Assembly (NCBI GenBank): GCA_003586115.2
Contig: QVOM02000103.1
Location: 8,215,059-8,279,058, forward strand
Source of the DNA: Salvator merianae
Taxonomy: Eukaryota; Chordata; Lepidosauria; Squamata; Teiidae
Length of the DNA: 64,000 nt
Reading direction: 5' to 3'
Positions within the stretch are counted from its first letter, which is position 1. Every line of letters begins with the position of its first letter. Positions 1-12,527 of this stretch are shown here, piece after piece. The notes under the pieces were generated by a model, which saw only the letters and a program-made list of their open reading frames with translations, was not told where the DNA came from and made no database searches. A program made the translations under genes and the position numbers.

Positions 1-3000
1 TGTGTGGTTGATTTCCCCTTTTTAAAAGCTTGCCTGGATGTCTGTCAACACAGACTGATTGAACATAAGAAATTAACTTGCATTTTAGGTACCTAGCATA
101 AAGTTTGCCTAGTTTTGAAAGCAAACTTATTTGCCAGATCTTCCACATTTTTAAATACAGGAATTACCACTGCTCAGTTCCATCCAGATGGAATTATACT
201 AGATCTAATATGGTAGCAAATAAAACCACTAATAAGGTGAATCCCTAATCCAGATTTTGTTTTATGAGCTTGATTGGAATATTACATCTCCCTGGGGCTT
301 TATCTGAATTAATTTGTGAATCTTTTGGATTAATAATGGTTCCCATCGGGGAATGTTGTTGAAATTGAGCTTTGTAGTAGTTTCAGTGAGTTGGGATTGT
401 CCCGTGAATGAAGATCTGAAGTAATTCTCTAAACTTTTTGGTGAAGTACAGCTATCAGAAATTGCTGCTGGTGAATGGTGTGCCCTGGAGATTAAATTCC
501 AGAATGTTTTGGAGTCATTACTGATTGAGATGTTTCTTATTAATAACCAATTTCCATTTCTTTATTCTGCTTTTGTATGCTGTATTAAAGCTTTATTTTT
601 AAAAAACTTGTAATAATCCACAGGAGTTGTTATTAGATTGTTAATAGCTGTGGCACATGTCTCTGAGATTCTGACTTCATAGCAATGAGCATCAAACTAG
701 TTGAAAATCTGTATCTTTTGGCTTACTGGTTGATGGAGTTTGTTGAATTCAGTTGTACAGTTTTACTAATTAAAGTAGGCAAGTTATTGTATCAGCTGCA
801 GTCTTCTTTCATTATATCATTTCTGAGTTGCAGAGTATATGAAGCATTCAGTATGCATATAATTGTTTAATTGTTCTATAGATGTAATTATGATTTTATT
901 ATTATCTCAATTTTCTGGTTAATAATTTGGCAACAAACAATAATTCTGTTTTAAAATTAATAACTGAAGTATGAATAGCTGATTATTGCTGTCAACTCTT
1001 AAGCCAATTTTAAATGAGTTTGTGATAGAAAATAGAGAAGGAGAAATTAAATAATAATCCAGGACACTAGAACCTCTACTGTTTGAGTAAGTCAATTCCC
1101 CAGTGTAATCTTCTGAGGATGAAACTGAGTTTGCTTAAATGCAATGTATTACTGCTACGTAATTGGGCTGAGTAGATACTGGCAATATTAATGTTTGATC
1201 TGTGGATTCCCTTTCATCTGGACATTTTCTTCAGTTCAAATTCTTTAACTGTGAAAGGTCAGAATTTCATCCTTTGAGCCAACCCTGGCATTTAGAGAGG
1301 CCTGGGACCATCAGGTGCTTTACTGAGCAGCCCTGGTCTCTCTATAGCACTGCTTCCTTGGGAGCAGATAAGCCCCATGCAAAAGATGCAGGGAACTCAC
1401 CTTTCTGTGAAATGCAGTTGTTGCCATTATTCTTCTTTTCTTGGATGGTGCTGCATTGTGCACAAGTGCAATGTCACTGTGCAAGTGTAGAAAGCCCAAC
1501 ACTCCTGTGCAGGATATAGCAGGATATATGCTATAATAAAGTGAACATTGGGATATTTCAGAAATTGCTTGGCTAAATATTGTTCCAGATTCACCCAAAT
1601 ACATGTTATTAAAACCTTTTGTCTTTTGAGGTGACAAATAGATGTTTGTAAGAATTAGATTTTTTTATTTTAAAATGTATGAGTGTATTGCTTATGAGTG
1701 CTCACTAGAGACACTTTTGCATTTGAAGATGTTGAAATCGAACTAGTCAAGTCAGCTCTATAATGGCTGATGGTTTTGATTCTAGTAACTTTTAATACTT
1801 TTGCTTTTTTCACTGCTGCTGTGCACTTCCTCTGATGGAAGCTCAGCCCTATAAAACCATGTGAATTCTTAAACTTACATCTTAGATCTTTCTGATTGAA
1901 TATTATTGACTAGTCTGCCATTCTGATCAGTACTATATGCACAATTCCAACCCTCCTCTTTCAAATGTACAGTTTTCCAAACCAGATGCTGCCCAGCTTC
2001 TTCAGCTTTTCCCCAGGGATCAGTTTAAAAGCTGCTCTGCAACCTTTTTAATTAAGTGCCGGCAGTCTGGTTCCCACTTGGTTCAAGTGCAACCCATCCC
2101 TTGTTGCAGATTTGGCTTATCCCAAAATGTTCCCCAGTTCCTGACAAATCTAAACTCTTCCTCTTGACACTTCTGCCTCTTCCATGTATCGAGACTCCAG
2201 AAGTCTAGCTGGCCCTGTATTTGGATCAGGTAGCATTTCTGAAAATGTAACCTTGGAGGTCCTGGACTTCAGTCTCCTACCTAACAACCTGAATTTAGCT
2301 TCAATGACTATCCTGCTTAACCTTCCCAATGTCACTGGTACTGACATGTACGATGACCACAGGTTCCTCTGAGCTTGGTCTTGTCTCCTAAAAAGACACT
2401 TGTTGCTAGGGTTGATAAAGTGGTTTCACCTTCCCCTTGGACAGACTACACTCTTGGGAACTTTTGGTCTGCACCTTCCATTGCTTTTTCTTGGACAGAG
2501 CACCCACTCTTTCTCTGTTAGCCAGTTGTGGTCTCCACGTGGGGATAGACCTTTTCAGAGTGAGATTTCTCTCCTCTCTCTGCTCTTTCTACATAGCCTT
2601 ACAAAGACATGGGACAAGCTGTTGAAGGGTGAGAACCTTTTTTAACTCCCTTTTTTGTTATATTGTCTAAGTTTGAATAGAGCTCAGATAGTACCTAGGA
2701 ATAGTTGGGATGGTGGGCTTCTAATCCAGGATCCAGAACACAATGAGTTAGCGCTTTAGGAGGCAGCTACACAAACCTAAGTTGGGCTGGTGGGCATCAA
2801 CAGGTCTTGGTAGGAGAGAGAGTCCTAGACTTAGCAATCAAGTTTGTAACCAAGCTGCTAAAAACTTCCACTAGCAAAGCTACTGCTTCAGAATGTCTGA
2901 ACTCTATAAAAATTACTCAGCTTTGTCTAATCTTACTAGCACCTTATTAAATTGTTACCTCTTATGATTGACAACTTTATTGGAATTTGCCGTACTCTGT

Positions 3001-3419
3001 ACTACTGTGTTGCCTTTACTGTTGAATTGGATGTATTCTTCCATTTGTCTTTTTGCTTGATATTTCCTTTATGTTTCAAATAAAGATCATTTTATTTTGG
3101 AGTGCCTATTTGTTTTCAACTTCATTCTCTACTTTCCCCTTCCTAATGACCTCACATTAGATAATTGTTTCCATAAAATCAGTATCTTATTGTTTCAGTC
3201 CCAATATAGTGAACTGGAAGCTAGGTCCCCCAAACCAGTTTAAACCAGCACAAAACAGTTCATAACACCAGATCTCTATCCCTTTAGTTTCTGAAATGGG
3301 TTGTACTTCTAAGAGAGCCTCTGGCAGATTACAGATGATAGATCAGTCTGTATAGGAGAATGCACTCATTTAGAAACTTGGACCCAAGTTGTTTTTAAAG
3401 TCAGCGTTAATAGTTTGAA

Positions 3420-4640
3420 TCAGACTAGTTAGAACTTTGGCTGTTGGTGTGTTTCAAAACCCAAGTCATGTGTGTCAGTTCAGTACTGCTTTTCAGCAGC
3501 CTTAATGCTACATTCTGTGCTACCTGACGCTTATGAACTGTCTTCAAGCACAGCCCCATATACAGTGCAGTGCAATAGTCCAATTTGGAAATCACTAGAT
3601 AGTGAGTTATTGTGGCCAAACTGTCTCTGTCCAGAAAGGGCCATAGCTGGTGGCCCAGCCAGAGCTGGAAGGAAGCATTCCTGGCCACTGTGCCATTTGA
3701 ATTTCAAGTGACAGAGACGAACCCAGGATTACCCTCAAATTATACATCTGTTTCCTTCTGGGAAGTGCAATCCCACCAAGAAAAGGATGTTTCCCTACTG
3801 CACGGGCTTGAGAACCCATGGCACTGAGTATAATATCTTCTCTGGATTCAGATGCAGTTTATAAGTTCTTATCCAGCCCATTGCTGCCTTCAGACAAGAA
3901 TCAAGTACCTGGACTGTCCCTCCTAATTCTCATGTAATGGAGAAATCGAAGTTGGATGTTGTCCACATATTAGTGGCATCCCACTCAAAATTTCCTGATG
4001 ATCACTTCCACCAGATTCAAATGTTAAAAAAGCAGGTGGAGTAAAATTGATCCTGAAGAACTCCACATATTAGTTCCCAAGATCTTCAAAAAGAATGTTC
4101 CACAATATCTCTGTGGTATTAGCCACAGAGATAGGAGCAGAATTGCCACAAAGAGGTGCCTCTAACACCTCTAACACAGTTTATCTCCATAGTCTTTCCA
4201 GCAGGATATGATGGTTATTGGTGTCAAAAGTAGCACTCCTTCTGTCTTTCTCCTGGTGAAGGTCATCAACCAGAGTGATCAAAGTGATTTCAGTGTTATT
4301 CCCAGGTATGGAGCTGAATTGAAATTGGTCTAGATTAACTCATTTTCTCCAAGCACACCTGCAAGTTGTACTACCACCACACTTCTCAGCACCTTGACCA
4401 GGATGGCACCACTGCCTCTCTAAAGAGCTGGTGGGACAGCACTTCTCCAGTGAGGCATCTACCACTCTCTGAACCTACTTGGCCACAGCTTGCTGGTAAG
4501 CTTTTATAAGCCAGAATGAGCATAGGTCAGGAGAACATGTAATTGGTTATATCCCAACAAGCAGCTTGGCCATGTTCCTAGACCACAATAATGGAAAGAG
4601 ATCCAAAATAACTGTCAGCTCCTCTAGTCTCTGCCATGTT
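3420..4640 (-). mobile_element. Degraded L2/CR1-type LINE, RT region
   Basis: Read on the minus strand, this block gives broken reading frames that match reverse transcriptase of L2/CR1-clade non-LTR elements. From its 5' side (high coordinates) it shows NTEITLITLVDDLHQEKDR near 4290-4230, followed by a degraded AFDTxNHxILLxRL block. Further along are a WIRTYKLHLNPEKI-like block and SQARAVGKHPFLGGIALPRR within 3607-3819. At 3425-3688 come FLDRDSLATITHYLVISKLD, YCTALYMGLCLKTVHKRQV and AQNVALRLLKS, the classic tail of the RT domain. Several stops and frameshifts separate these blocks, so the copy is dead. Boundaries are approximate. The clade call is from motif memory. Confidence 0.75.
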
Positions 4641-5899
4641 GTCTTATGCTGGTCTTCATTAATAACAAAATAAAAAGGGAAACAACCTCTAATTTTCATA
4701 TATTCTTTTACTCTTAGGGAAGAGTTACTAAAGCATATCTAACAGACCTTAGGATAAAGCAGTGATTTCGTTGGCAGCTTTTAATCCACTATTTGTGTTC
4801 ATAGTCCTTAGAAACCTTTTAGTGAATATTGCATGTCATACAGCAATAAAATCAATATTTAGAAAGTTAAATTGAGAATAAAGGGATAAAGTGCATCAAA
4901 TTTTGAATTTTTAAGAATTAAATTTCTTATTAAAATGCTTAAAAGAATTGGTTTGGGGGATCATACTAGCTTTAATTAATGACCTCATTTTACTTCTTGT
5001 CAGTTTTCAGTTTTCTCTGTGATAAATGCATATATCTCCTGTAAACCTCAAACTGAACTATTTTGCAGTTCAAGATTAATCAAAATTTCAAAAGCTAGTT
5101 TGCCTGAATATGTTAAAAAGAAAAAAAACAAAAAATAACCCTGGTTGCAATGCAGATAAAAGTATTGATGGCAAACCAGTGCAACATATGTTGCATTTTT
5201 ATCAGTATGTTAACTACCTCCCTGTAAAAATCTTTCTCTTTCCTTATCTAAAAATATGTTAGTTTCAGCTCATGCGAATACATTTTAGGCTATGATCTCA
5301 AGTGTATGAAAAATGCATGAATTTTACGAAATTTGTTTAGAATTGAGGGGCAAACTAATGGAAAAATGCTTTTTATTTTCTAGGCACATTATTTATCAAC
5401 ACTTGCATGTATTCGTAATGTGAATGTTTATAAAGTCTCATGTACATTGCTATTTGTAAGAATAAGAGTTATCATCCATTGAAAGCCAGAGAGATCCTGT
5501 GATTAAGCACTTTTGATTTTCTTCTAGGAATTCTAGGTTTCCATCTAAGATCTTGAAAAGATTCACATTGAGTTTGTAGCCTTGATTATGTTGCTGCTTC
5601 TTTGTTATGGTTTTCTCTCTAGGCATGTTTAGCCCAATAAGGTGCTTTAAAAACATTTTTGTTTGAATGGCACATCTCCCAGCTACATAACAAACTGCTT
5701 TTACAATTCCCATCAGCTACAAATATTAAATGGATGGAGGAGGGTGCTGCTGCTCAAGAAATACAAGTGTAAGGCCCCCTTGGGCAAATGAACTATTTGT
5801 GTGGTCCTTTGAATCCTGGCCAGTGTTATTGTGAGGGCAAACAACATTCTGAAGTGCTTTGCTTATTACAGTGCTAAGTAATCAAGAAAGGATCTGGAA

Positions 5900-6075
5900 T
5901 GGGCCATAGGTCAGTGGAAGAGCACATACTTTGCTTGCTGAGGTCTCAGGTTCAGTTCCAGGTAGCACTGGGAAATGCTCTTTCCTGAAACTGTTGAGAG
6001 CTACTGGCAAGCACTGTAGAAAATACTGAGCTCCTAAATGGACCAGGAGTCTTTCTCATAACACAGCTTCCTTTA
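5900..6075 (+). mobile_element. tRNA-derived SINE (squamate type)
   Basis: The block begins with a tRNA-like promoter. A box A-like sequence (ATAGGTCAGTGGAAGAGCA) sits near 5906 and a box B-like GGTTCAGTTCC at 5949-5959. It is followed by a tRNA-unrelated body including CTGTTGAGAGCTACTGGCA and, further on, AATGGACCAGGAGTCTTTCT. This layout matches a SINE that I know as abundant in lizard genomes (GCTCAGTGGTAGAGCA head, then a body with a TGGATGGACCA segment). The copy is diverged and presumably inactive. It is one of the better taxonomic hints in the window. Confidence 0.7.
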
Positions 6076-6392
6076 TTCTCACAGTGTAAAAATATGCTTT
6101 TGTAGTGTGTATATGGGCTGAATTTGCCTTGTGTAAGAATGTGTACAGTATGTACATAACTAATTCCTAAAATCTAACTTGGCCATTAGCTAAAATAATT
6201 TTTCACTTTAGAAATCAGTTTTTACTGTTTTAAAAATGCTAGTCTCTGTACACTTGCAGAAATCAGAGAAATAAAGCATTAGAAATAATATATATATTTT
6301 AAAAAACTTTTTAATCTCGTTTTATTGTATTATGTAGTAGTTCCATCATCTGTTTTCAAATGCAAATTAATTTCATTTGGTTCTGTTTTTAG

Positions 6393-6489
6393 ACTTCCTT
6401 AGTCACAAGATTTGCTCAGGAAACGTTTGGGAAGCAGTACAAGCAAACCATAGGACTTGACTTCTTTTTGAAAAGAATAACACTCCCAG
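6393..6489 (+). CDS. RAB28: RAB28 coding exon (switch I region)
   Basis: This is an internal coding exon of 97 bases, preceded by a TTTTTAG acceptor and followed by a GTAAG donor. It encodes 32 codons plus one base, starting [15 protein letters not shown] and continuing [17 protein letters not shown]. In human numbering this is T26 to P57: the Thr/Ser end of the P-loop GxxxxGKT/S, then switch I with its conserved Thr in KQTIGLDFF. The near-identity to RAB28 across the switch I stretch identifies the gene. RAB28 is an atypical farnesylated Rab-like GTPase linked to cilia, intraflagellar transport and photoreceptor outer-segment turnover. The exon ends in phase 1 and joins the next exon to form the Gly of LPGN. 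The exon encoding the start codon and GDGASGK is not visible upstream in the window and must lie before position 1. Confidence 0.96.
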
Positions 6490-6835
6490 GTAAGAGGAGA
6501 TTTACACATAGGGAACAAAAACAATGACTTTTACAGTAAAGTGTTGAGAAGAAGGCTTCAGTCTTGAAGTATATAAGGTTTAATTTCTAAAAGTGAGCCA
6601 AGTTTGATAACTAATGCAACTTGCTCACTGATACGGGGTTATGTGCTTATATTTTCACTGTTTTAGGTTATATATGAAGTATTGGTCTCTGAACACAAGC
6701 CAATGCTGGATTTCCCCATATAGGATTAGCAGATAATACTGTGTGTAAAACAGAAGAAAAACAGACTTGAAAAATTCTTCATTAGAAATGAATGTGATTT
6801 TAGATAAAATACTGTATACTTTTAGTGGAATTGAG

Positions 6836-6906
<71 letters not shown>

Positions 6907-9900
6907 GTATAAAAACGTATACATATATATAAAATGTAGCTAAGGAATTGCTAGGCTGTGATATGTGAATGCTGTCTTATGCAAGGCAGCATGAAATTGC
7001 TGGCATTTAATAGACCACTAAAATTCAGAGTCCCCAGGCACTCATAAAAATACAGTTTGAGCATTCAAGATGTTTCTGCTCATGATGCAAAGAAACTATT
7101 TAGATGCCAGTTGTAGCACACTGAATGGAAAATGTAAAGTAGTAGTAAAAAAAAGAATGGCAGGATCTTAATTTCTTTATAGAAAATTGGGAGTGTTCTA
7201 AAATGAATTACTGACTTGATCATAATTCAATTTGCAAACATAAAAATATTCCCCTACATACAGTTTCCCCTGGCGTGCTTAACAAATCAGACCTCAAGAT
7301 AACATTTTCACTATGAGACTGCTGGGAAAATACGTACTGTTGTGACACTGAACTTTTATTATTTCAGGAATATTTAAAACAAATACACATAAAGAGTTTG
7401 TGAAGAGGGTGATTTTTTGTTTGTTTACTTGTCTTGATGTAATCTCAGAAGCACTGTTCCGAATCCATAGTTGTTGTCTCCAAAGAGTCAGTAGCAATAA
7501 AATAGATGACAGCCGATTGTAATCTAGAAATGATAGGATCACTTTTCTGTATGGATTGTTGTGTTGTACAGCTGGAGATCAATTGTAAAGTTTTAAATTG
7601 TGTCCCAGAAATGCTGCCAGAAAAAGGAAGAATTATGACTTGTGAAAGAGTTGTACTGAATTATTACAATTTTTGAAAATTACCTTTTAATTTGAAATAT
7701 CAAATTATGACTCTACTTTATTTTTTCAGATTCCTTTCTAGTTTGTTAAGATTCAGCATTGATTTCAGTTAGTACTAGATGGCTTTATATTTAGTATAAA
7801 TATAAAAACATTGTCAGGATGAATCAAGGTGTGATGTTCTATTCACAAAGGTTGTGGTCCTAATTATATTTATGCCTAGGTAAATTTGGTTGAAATTAGA
7901 GGAACGTGAGGATCTGTAGCTGTTTCTAGCTACCAAAGGAGACCAGTGCTCCAGTGATGACTTGTGTGCTGCTCTGGAATGTGAAAAAGAGGAAGAGAGT
8001 ATTTGCATCAAGCACTTGGGGTTGTTGATGCTTTTACACACATTTGTTTTTGGTTTGGGGTCCTGAATCCATCACTTTGGTTTCCCAATAAATAGTCACT
8101 CTTACTAGAATTGTCAGCCTTTTGTTGCGCAGGGAGTTTTCTTCCTAATGCCTTCTGCTGCTTTATACAAGGATCTCTGGACTGGGACTGGGCTTTTTAC
8201 AGCATATAATGCCAAATATTGTCAAATAGCTCCCAATGAAGACTGCATATTTTTAAAATTAAACTAATTTAATTTTTTTGTTCAAGATAATTATTTTCCA
8301 TATACTGACCTAGATAATAGTATTTCATAATTTACTGCGCTCTGTAGTTTGGATGCAATCACAGTGCAGACTCCAGTTCTTAAAATTGTGTATCTATTTC
8401 TCAGAGGCTTTGCAGATAGAAGTTCTTAAGAGTCACAGTCAAAATACTTTCAGGAAGGTTGTGGGTATAACCCAGTAAACAGGGTTTCACTGTGCAAAAG
8501 GCTTTAAAAAGGCTTCAGTAAAAGAAGACAGACATGTTTTTAGTTCTATCTTTAACTATATAGAACTTAAAGTAAGGTAAACCAGTGCCTGCAGTATACT
8601 TTCAGAAGGTGCTGTTGAATTCTGCTTGTGGCATCAATTTCAGACCAAACATTTTGGATATCTTCCCTGTACTAACAGGTTTAATTTTACGTTCATTTGG
8701 ACATTAGGTTGTCTAAACTATAAAAATGGAATTTCTAGAGAAATACATGTGCAGTTAAAATACTTTGCTTATATATAAACTTAATGTCTATGAACACAAA
8801 ACAAACCAATGCAATTCTGTAAAATTTAATTTGTCTACAGCTTCTAGAAATAAATACTAATTATTGTGGGATATCTGCCAGTATAATCACTCCAATTTTA
8901 ATCCCACTTGGGAATTAGTATAAATAGTAAAGGCATTGCTTTAATGCAGGCAAATAAATAAAATGTGTAACTTTTTCATGCAGTTGAAAGATTGTATGCG
9001 CTTTATGCAATCATGCAGCAGTATTAGAATGTTTAAAAAAATGTTCATATATAAAAGGCTATGATCATATATTTTAAAACGTCTTCTCGTTTCCTAAGAA
9101 TTCAATGGAAGTGCAAAAATCTCAGAAGAGGCACAGAGTTGTAACAATAAATAATAATTTATATTGCTTTGATTAATGGCTCAGTACAATCAAAATATAT
9201 TTTATTAGTTACATCTTAGAAAAATATCAAGCCTGTCTGTGTGTCTTCTGTTCTGTAAAAATTAAAATGTTATATTTTTGTTAAATTGGTAATTGTTACC
9301 AGTGATTAAATATAGTAAACAATAGATTTTGCCAGTTATCTGTTGTTGGGAATATAAGAGTATATTGTTCTTGGTTGCATTATGTATTATTTATAGTTTT
9401 GTATTTTATTGACTGTAATGCATTCCAAAATTTCTGTTCATGAAATCAAGACATAACGTAGCCAAAATTGTTTCTAGGTAAAATAGTGTTTAAGATCTTG
9501 TTTAATTCTCACTGTCATCAGTAAAGATGGGGAATATTTAGATTCAGCAGGATTTTTTTTTATATTTTAGAAATATTGCTGATAATCTGAGACCTCTGCT
9601 GTGCTATATTCATGGTTTTTAATGTGAAATTCTCAGTACAGAGAAATTTTAAGGCAAATTGAAAAACCTTTGCTTTTAGAATATAGTATATACCTCTCAT
9701 TTAGTAACCACTTTCTGTTGAGCACTTTGGCTATGCTTTACAGGCTCGAGCAATTATCCCTCATTAAGCTTATTTTATTCTATAAGTTAAAACATATATA
9801 GCAAGTTGCTGGCCGCTGTAGTATCTTTTATAATTTGTATAGCGAGTTCCCTTTGCCTTTGCTTATAACTGCCATTGCAATCTCTTATGAGCAAAAGCTG

Positions 9901-10724
9901 CTTGCTTAACGAAAACTAGTTAGGACTTTGGTGTATGTATATTTTAGTGTTGCTAAGTACAAAATCAGTTATAAAATAATTTGCACAAAACTACATTGTG
10001 TTGACTTGTGAATCAGTTTCCAAGAAAATGGTCACCTAGTTTTGTGCACCTGAATGAGGCCTTAATTTCTTGAACTCTAGGTCTTCGGTGTATACATTTT
10101 TAGATGTGGAAAAAAGCTTCATGGCAAAACACTTCTGAAAATGTATGGGTAGAATTCTAATCTGTCTGAAATGTTAGGTGATAGAATTGTTGTCAGATAT
10201 CTTCAGTAAACAAGTTAAATAGGTCTTCAGATCCTAGCTGGAGGTGTGCTGTATACTGTATTTGCTATGCACAGCTGCACACATCAGCAAAAGTTGTCTT
10301 AAGGGCATGCAATTTCTTTTTTCAAATGGCAAAAGCAAAATAAAAACTTGCATGAGATCCTATTTAGAAGAAAAACCTTTTGCTTTTACCTTTGAACCAC
10401 CACTTATTTATTTTGTATTTTTGTGATTATTTTGCATTTCTAAATGTCCATTATAAATCTATTACCATTCAGTCAAAAACAAAGCAAAAACATTATGTTA
10501 GTGCTTTGTGGGGCTCTTTGGAAAATGCAAAACTAAAACTCATTTTGGGTGGTAGAGGAAGTAGTTGTGTGATTCTTTAGGGTATAATCAAACACAGACA
10601 CCACACATGGCATATTATAGAATACATGGTATCTTGCTTCAATATTTCATTTCATATATTATTTTCATTAATGTAAACTAACTATGTCAAGTATATTAAC
10701 TTCTGATATTTTTTTATGTTGCAG
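6490..10724 (+). other. RAB28: RAB28 intron
   Basis: This is a GT-AG intron of about 4.2 kb in phase 1. It contains the compound microsatellite at 6841-6906. The remainder is AT-rich intron in which I recognise no gene, RNA gene or classifiable repeat. Confidence 0.9.
6841..6906. repeat. Compound microsatellite (TC)21(AC)12
   Basis: An uninterrupted TC dinucleotide tract (6841-6882) passes directly into an AC tract (6883-6906). Open reading frames across it are composition artefacts. Confidence 0.98.
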
Positions 10725-10813
10725 GAAATATTAATGTGACACTCCAAGTATGGGATATTGGAGGCCAAACAATAGGAGGAAAGATGCTAGATAAATATGT
10801 ATATGGTGCACAG
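10725..10813 (+). CDS. RAB28: RAB28 coding exon (switch II, WDIGGQ)
   Basis: This is an internal exon of 89 bases. The acceptor is TTGCAG and the donor is GTAGGG. With the carried-over base it reads [15 protein letters not shown] followed by [15 protein letters not shown]. It holds the G3 motif WDIGGQ, which in RAB28 replaces the WDTAGQ of typical Rabs and is a hallmark of this family. The catalytic Gln corresponds to human Q72. Switch II follows ([10 protein letters not shown]). The entry phase (2 bases completing a Gly codon) matches the previous exon and the exit is phase 0. The only differences from the human protein I recall are conservative, such as I/L, V/I and V/I. No frameshift or stop is present, so the exon looks functional. 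Confidence 0.97.
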
Positions 10814-12397
10814 GTAGGGTTAAAATTATAAATCACTACCTGTTGTTGACTTTGCTGTGTTTACTGTTAAAGTGATAGCTGGCTGCAGAGTTTTAAGAGA
10901 CTAGTAAAATGTAGACATAGGGTAAGTGAAACTGCATTCAACATTGGTTTTGTAGAACTGAATTTTTGATACACAATTGCTTGAACAGTATTTCCTTTTA
11001 TGAATGAGAGGTGCTAGTTTGTATATCCCTAACAGCTTTCTGAAACAGATGTTCAGTGCCCTGTGTTGTGACTTAAGTTGCAAATAGCAGTTTTCGTCAA
11101 GATTATTTAGATATCCCCATGGATATCTAAATAGGCATAGTAGTTGTTTTGAGTGCAGATGCTTCCTGGGGTGCAAAGGTAGAAAGAGGAAATTAAGAGC
11201 AATCCTATGCCATTAAATTCATTCAGCCAGCTGAGGTTGTAGGAGGGCAAACAAAAGAAACAGAACAGTGAAAATGAACTGTGCTTTACAAGTAGGCAAT
11301 TTTTAAGTAGTTAAAAATGGTACATTATTTTCTTTTCAAAAATAATGAATTCTAGATAGTACATTGTTATTTTGCATGTTAGCTGCAAAAATACATTTGA
11401 AGTATCTTTTTTAAACAGCTGTCTAAATATGTACAATTTATTTGTATTGCATATACAAATGCATACACTGAAGCTCTTTTGGTTGGTTGCTCTGTTGCTC
11501 TATCTTGAATTAAAGAAGAAAATAGGTGGTTGAGTCCAGTTGAATCTTGGGTTGTGGCACTTTGTAAAAATAGAAAAGGCAATTTTGTTAATTGAAAAGA
11601 GACTGGAAAATGTGCCAACTGGTTACATTTTAAAGTTAGTCATTTAAAGTTAGTCATATGTTTTGATCTGTCTTTGGATTCTATGTGTAAAGTGCGAAAC
11701 AGTATAAAATGAAATGAATGTTCAAAATAAAGTAATTTTACTAGATGGATGTTGCAAACTATTCTTGGGATCATTTTGTTTGGAAATGGCTCCTATCAGG
11801 TTTAATAAAATTTATTGTAGGTTAAAGGTATATGTTAGCATTGACAAAATAGCTTTTGAGTGCTTGAAGCATTAAATATTTGTAATTCTAAAATATGTTA
11901 GAACACCTTCGTGATGTAGCTATACAGGGGGTGGAGTTAATGGTTTCTTTTTAGTAATCAACATCCTGGTTCAGTTTTAGTTATTATATAAGTGAATTCT
12001 GCTAACTACTTTGATCAGCATCTTACTGATCAATCATCTTTTCTTTATCCTCCATTTTTAAAACTTGCTGCTTACTTCATGTCATTTCAACACTTTCATG
12101 CTTGTCATGCTACAGAAGTTGCACTAATAATATGAACTGGTTATGAGTGTTACTTTGCAGATAAGCAAGTTATTGGTTACTCTGATTTTATATATTCTGG
12201 TTCACCTTTAACTATGATCTCTGATATTGTTCTATATCTTACCTCTGATATTCTTATCACTGTATTATTATTATTATTATTATCTCTCAGATGGTTCTCT
12301 TTATGCTACCAGATGAAGTATCCACCTTGTTTTTATGGGTAAATATAACTTCATGTATGTTTATTAACATGCTATATTTCACATCTTCTCTCCTAAG
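10814..12397 (+). other. RAB28: RAB28 intron
   Basis: This is a GT-AG intron of about 1.6 kb in phase 0. It has a perfect 14-bp tandem duplication at 11629-11656 and a short (TTA)n run near 12264-12282. Nothing else is recognised. Confidence 0.92.
11629..11656. repeat. Perfect 14-bp tandem duplication
   Basis: The unit TTTAAAGTTAGTCA occurs twice head to tail (11629-11642 and 11643-11656). It is a small local duplication within the intron. Confidence 0.95.
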
Positions 12398-12527
12398 GCT
12401 GTCCTCCTGGTATACGATATCACTAACCAACAGAGCTTTGACAACATACAAGATTGGTACAATGTTGTAAAGGTGGTCAATAAAGAGTCAAAAACTCGCC
12501 CACATGTGGCTCTAGTAGGCAATAAAA
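12398..12527 (+). CDS. RAB28: RAB28 coding exon (G4 NK motif)
   Basis: This is an internal exon of 130 bases between a CTAAG acceptor and a GTAAGT donor. It reads [20 protein letters not shown], then [20 protein letters not shown] and GNK. It covers beta-strand 4, helix 3 and the start of the G4 guanine-specificity motif NKxD, corresponding to human residues 88-130. Entry is phase 0 and exit is phase 1. The final A is completed by TT from position 58028 to give Ile of NKID. The helix 3 to beta 5 segment ([10 protein letters not shown]) is the most diverged part relative to the mammalian protein and lies on the surface in Rab folds. No disabling change is seen. The next coding exon is about 45.5 kb downstream. 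Confidence 0.97.

Larger units (their letters stand above)
1..6392 (+). other. RAB28: RAB28 first intron (3' part)
   Basis: This is intronic sequence upstream of the first visible exon. It is AT-rich and mostly without recognisable features between 1 and 3400 and between 4660 and 5890. A GC-richer patch at about 1200-1540 looks like old repeat but I cannot classify it. A minus-strand L2-type LINE remnant (3420-4640) and a SINE (5900-6075) are listed separately. No RAB28 first exon is visible. Confidence 0.8.

Noticed and set aside
5900..6075. Functional tRNA gene at the box A/box B-like sequences
   Set aside because: No cloverleaf can be folded across the region and the non-tRNA body marks it as a SINE.
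1..6392. Search for the RAB28 first exon (KIVVLGDGASGK)
   Set aside because: No such coding text or matching donor was found; the exon must lie upstream of the window.
6655..6924. Minus-strand frame with a Val-Cys and Arg-Glu repeat
   Set aside because: Artefact of the (TC)n(AC)n microsatellite.
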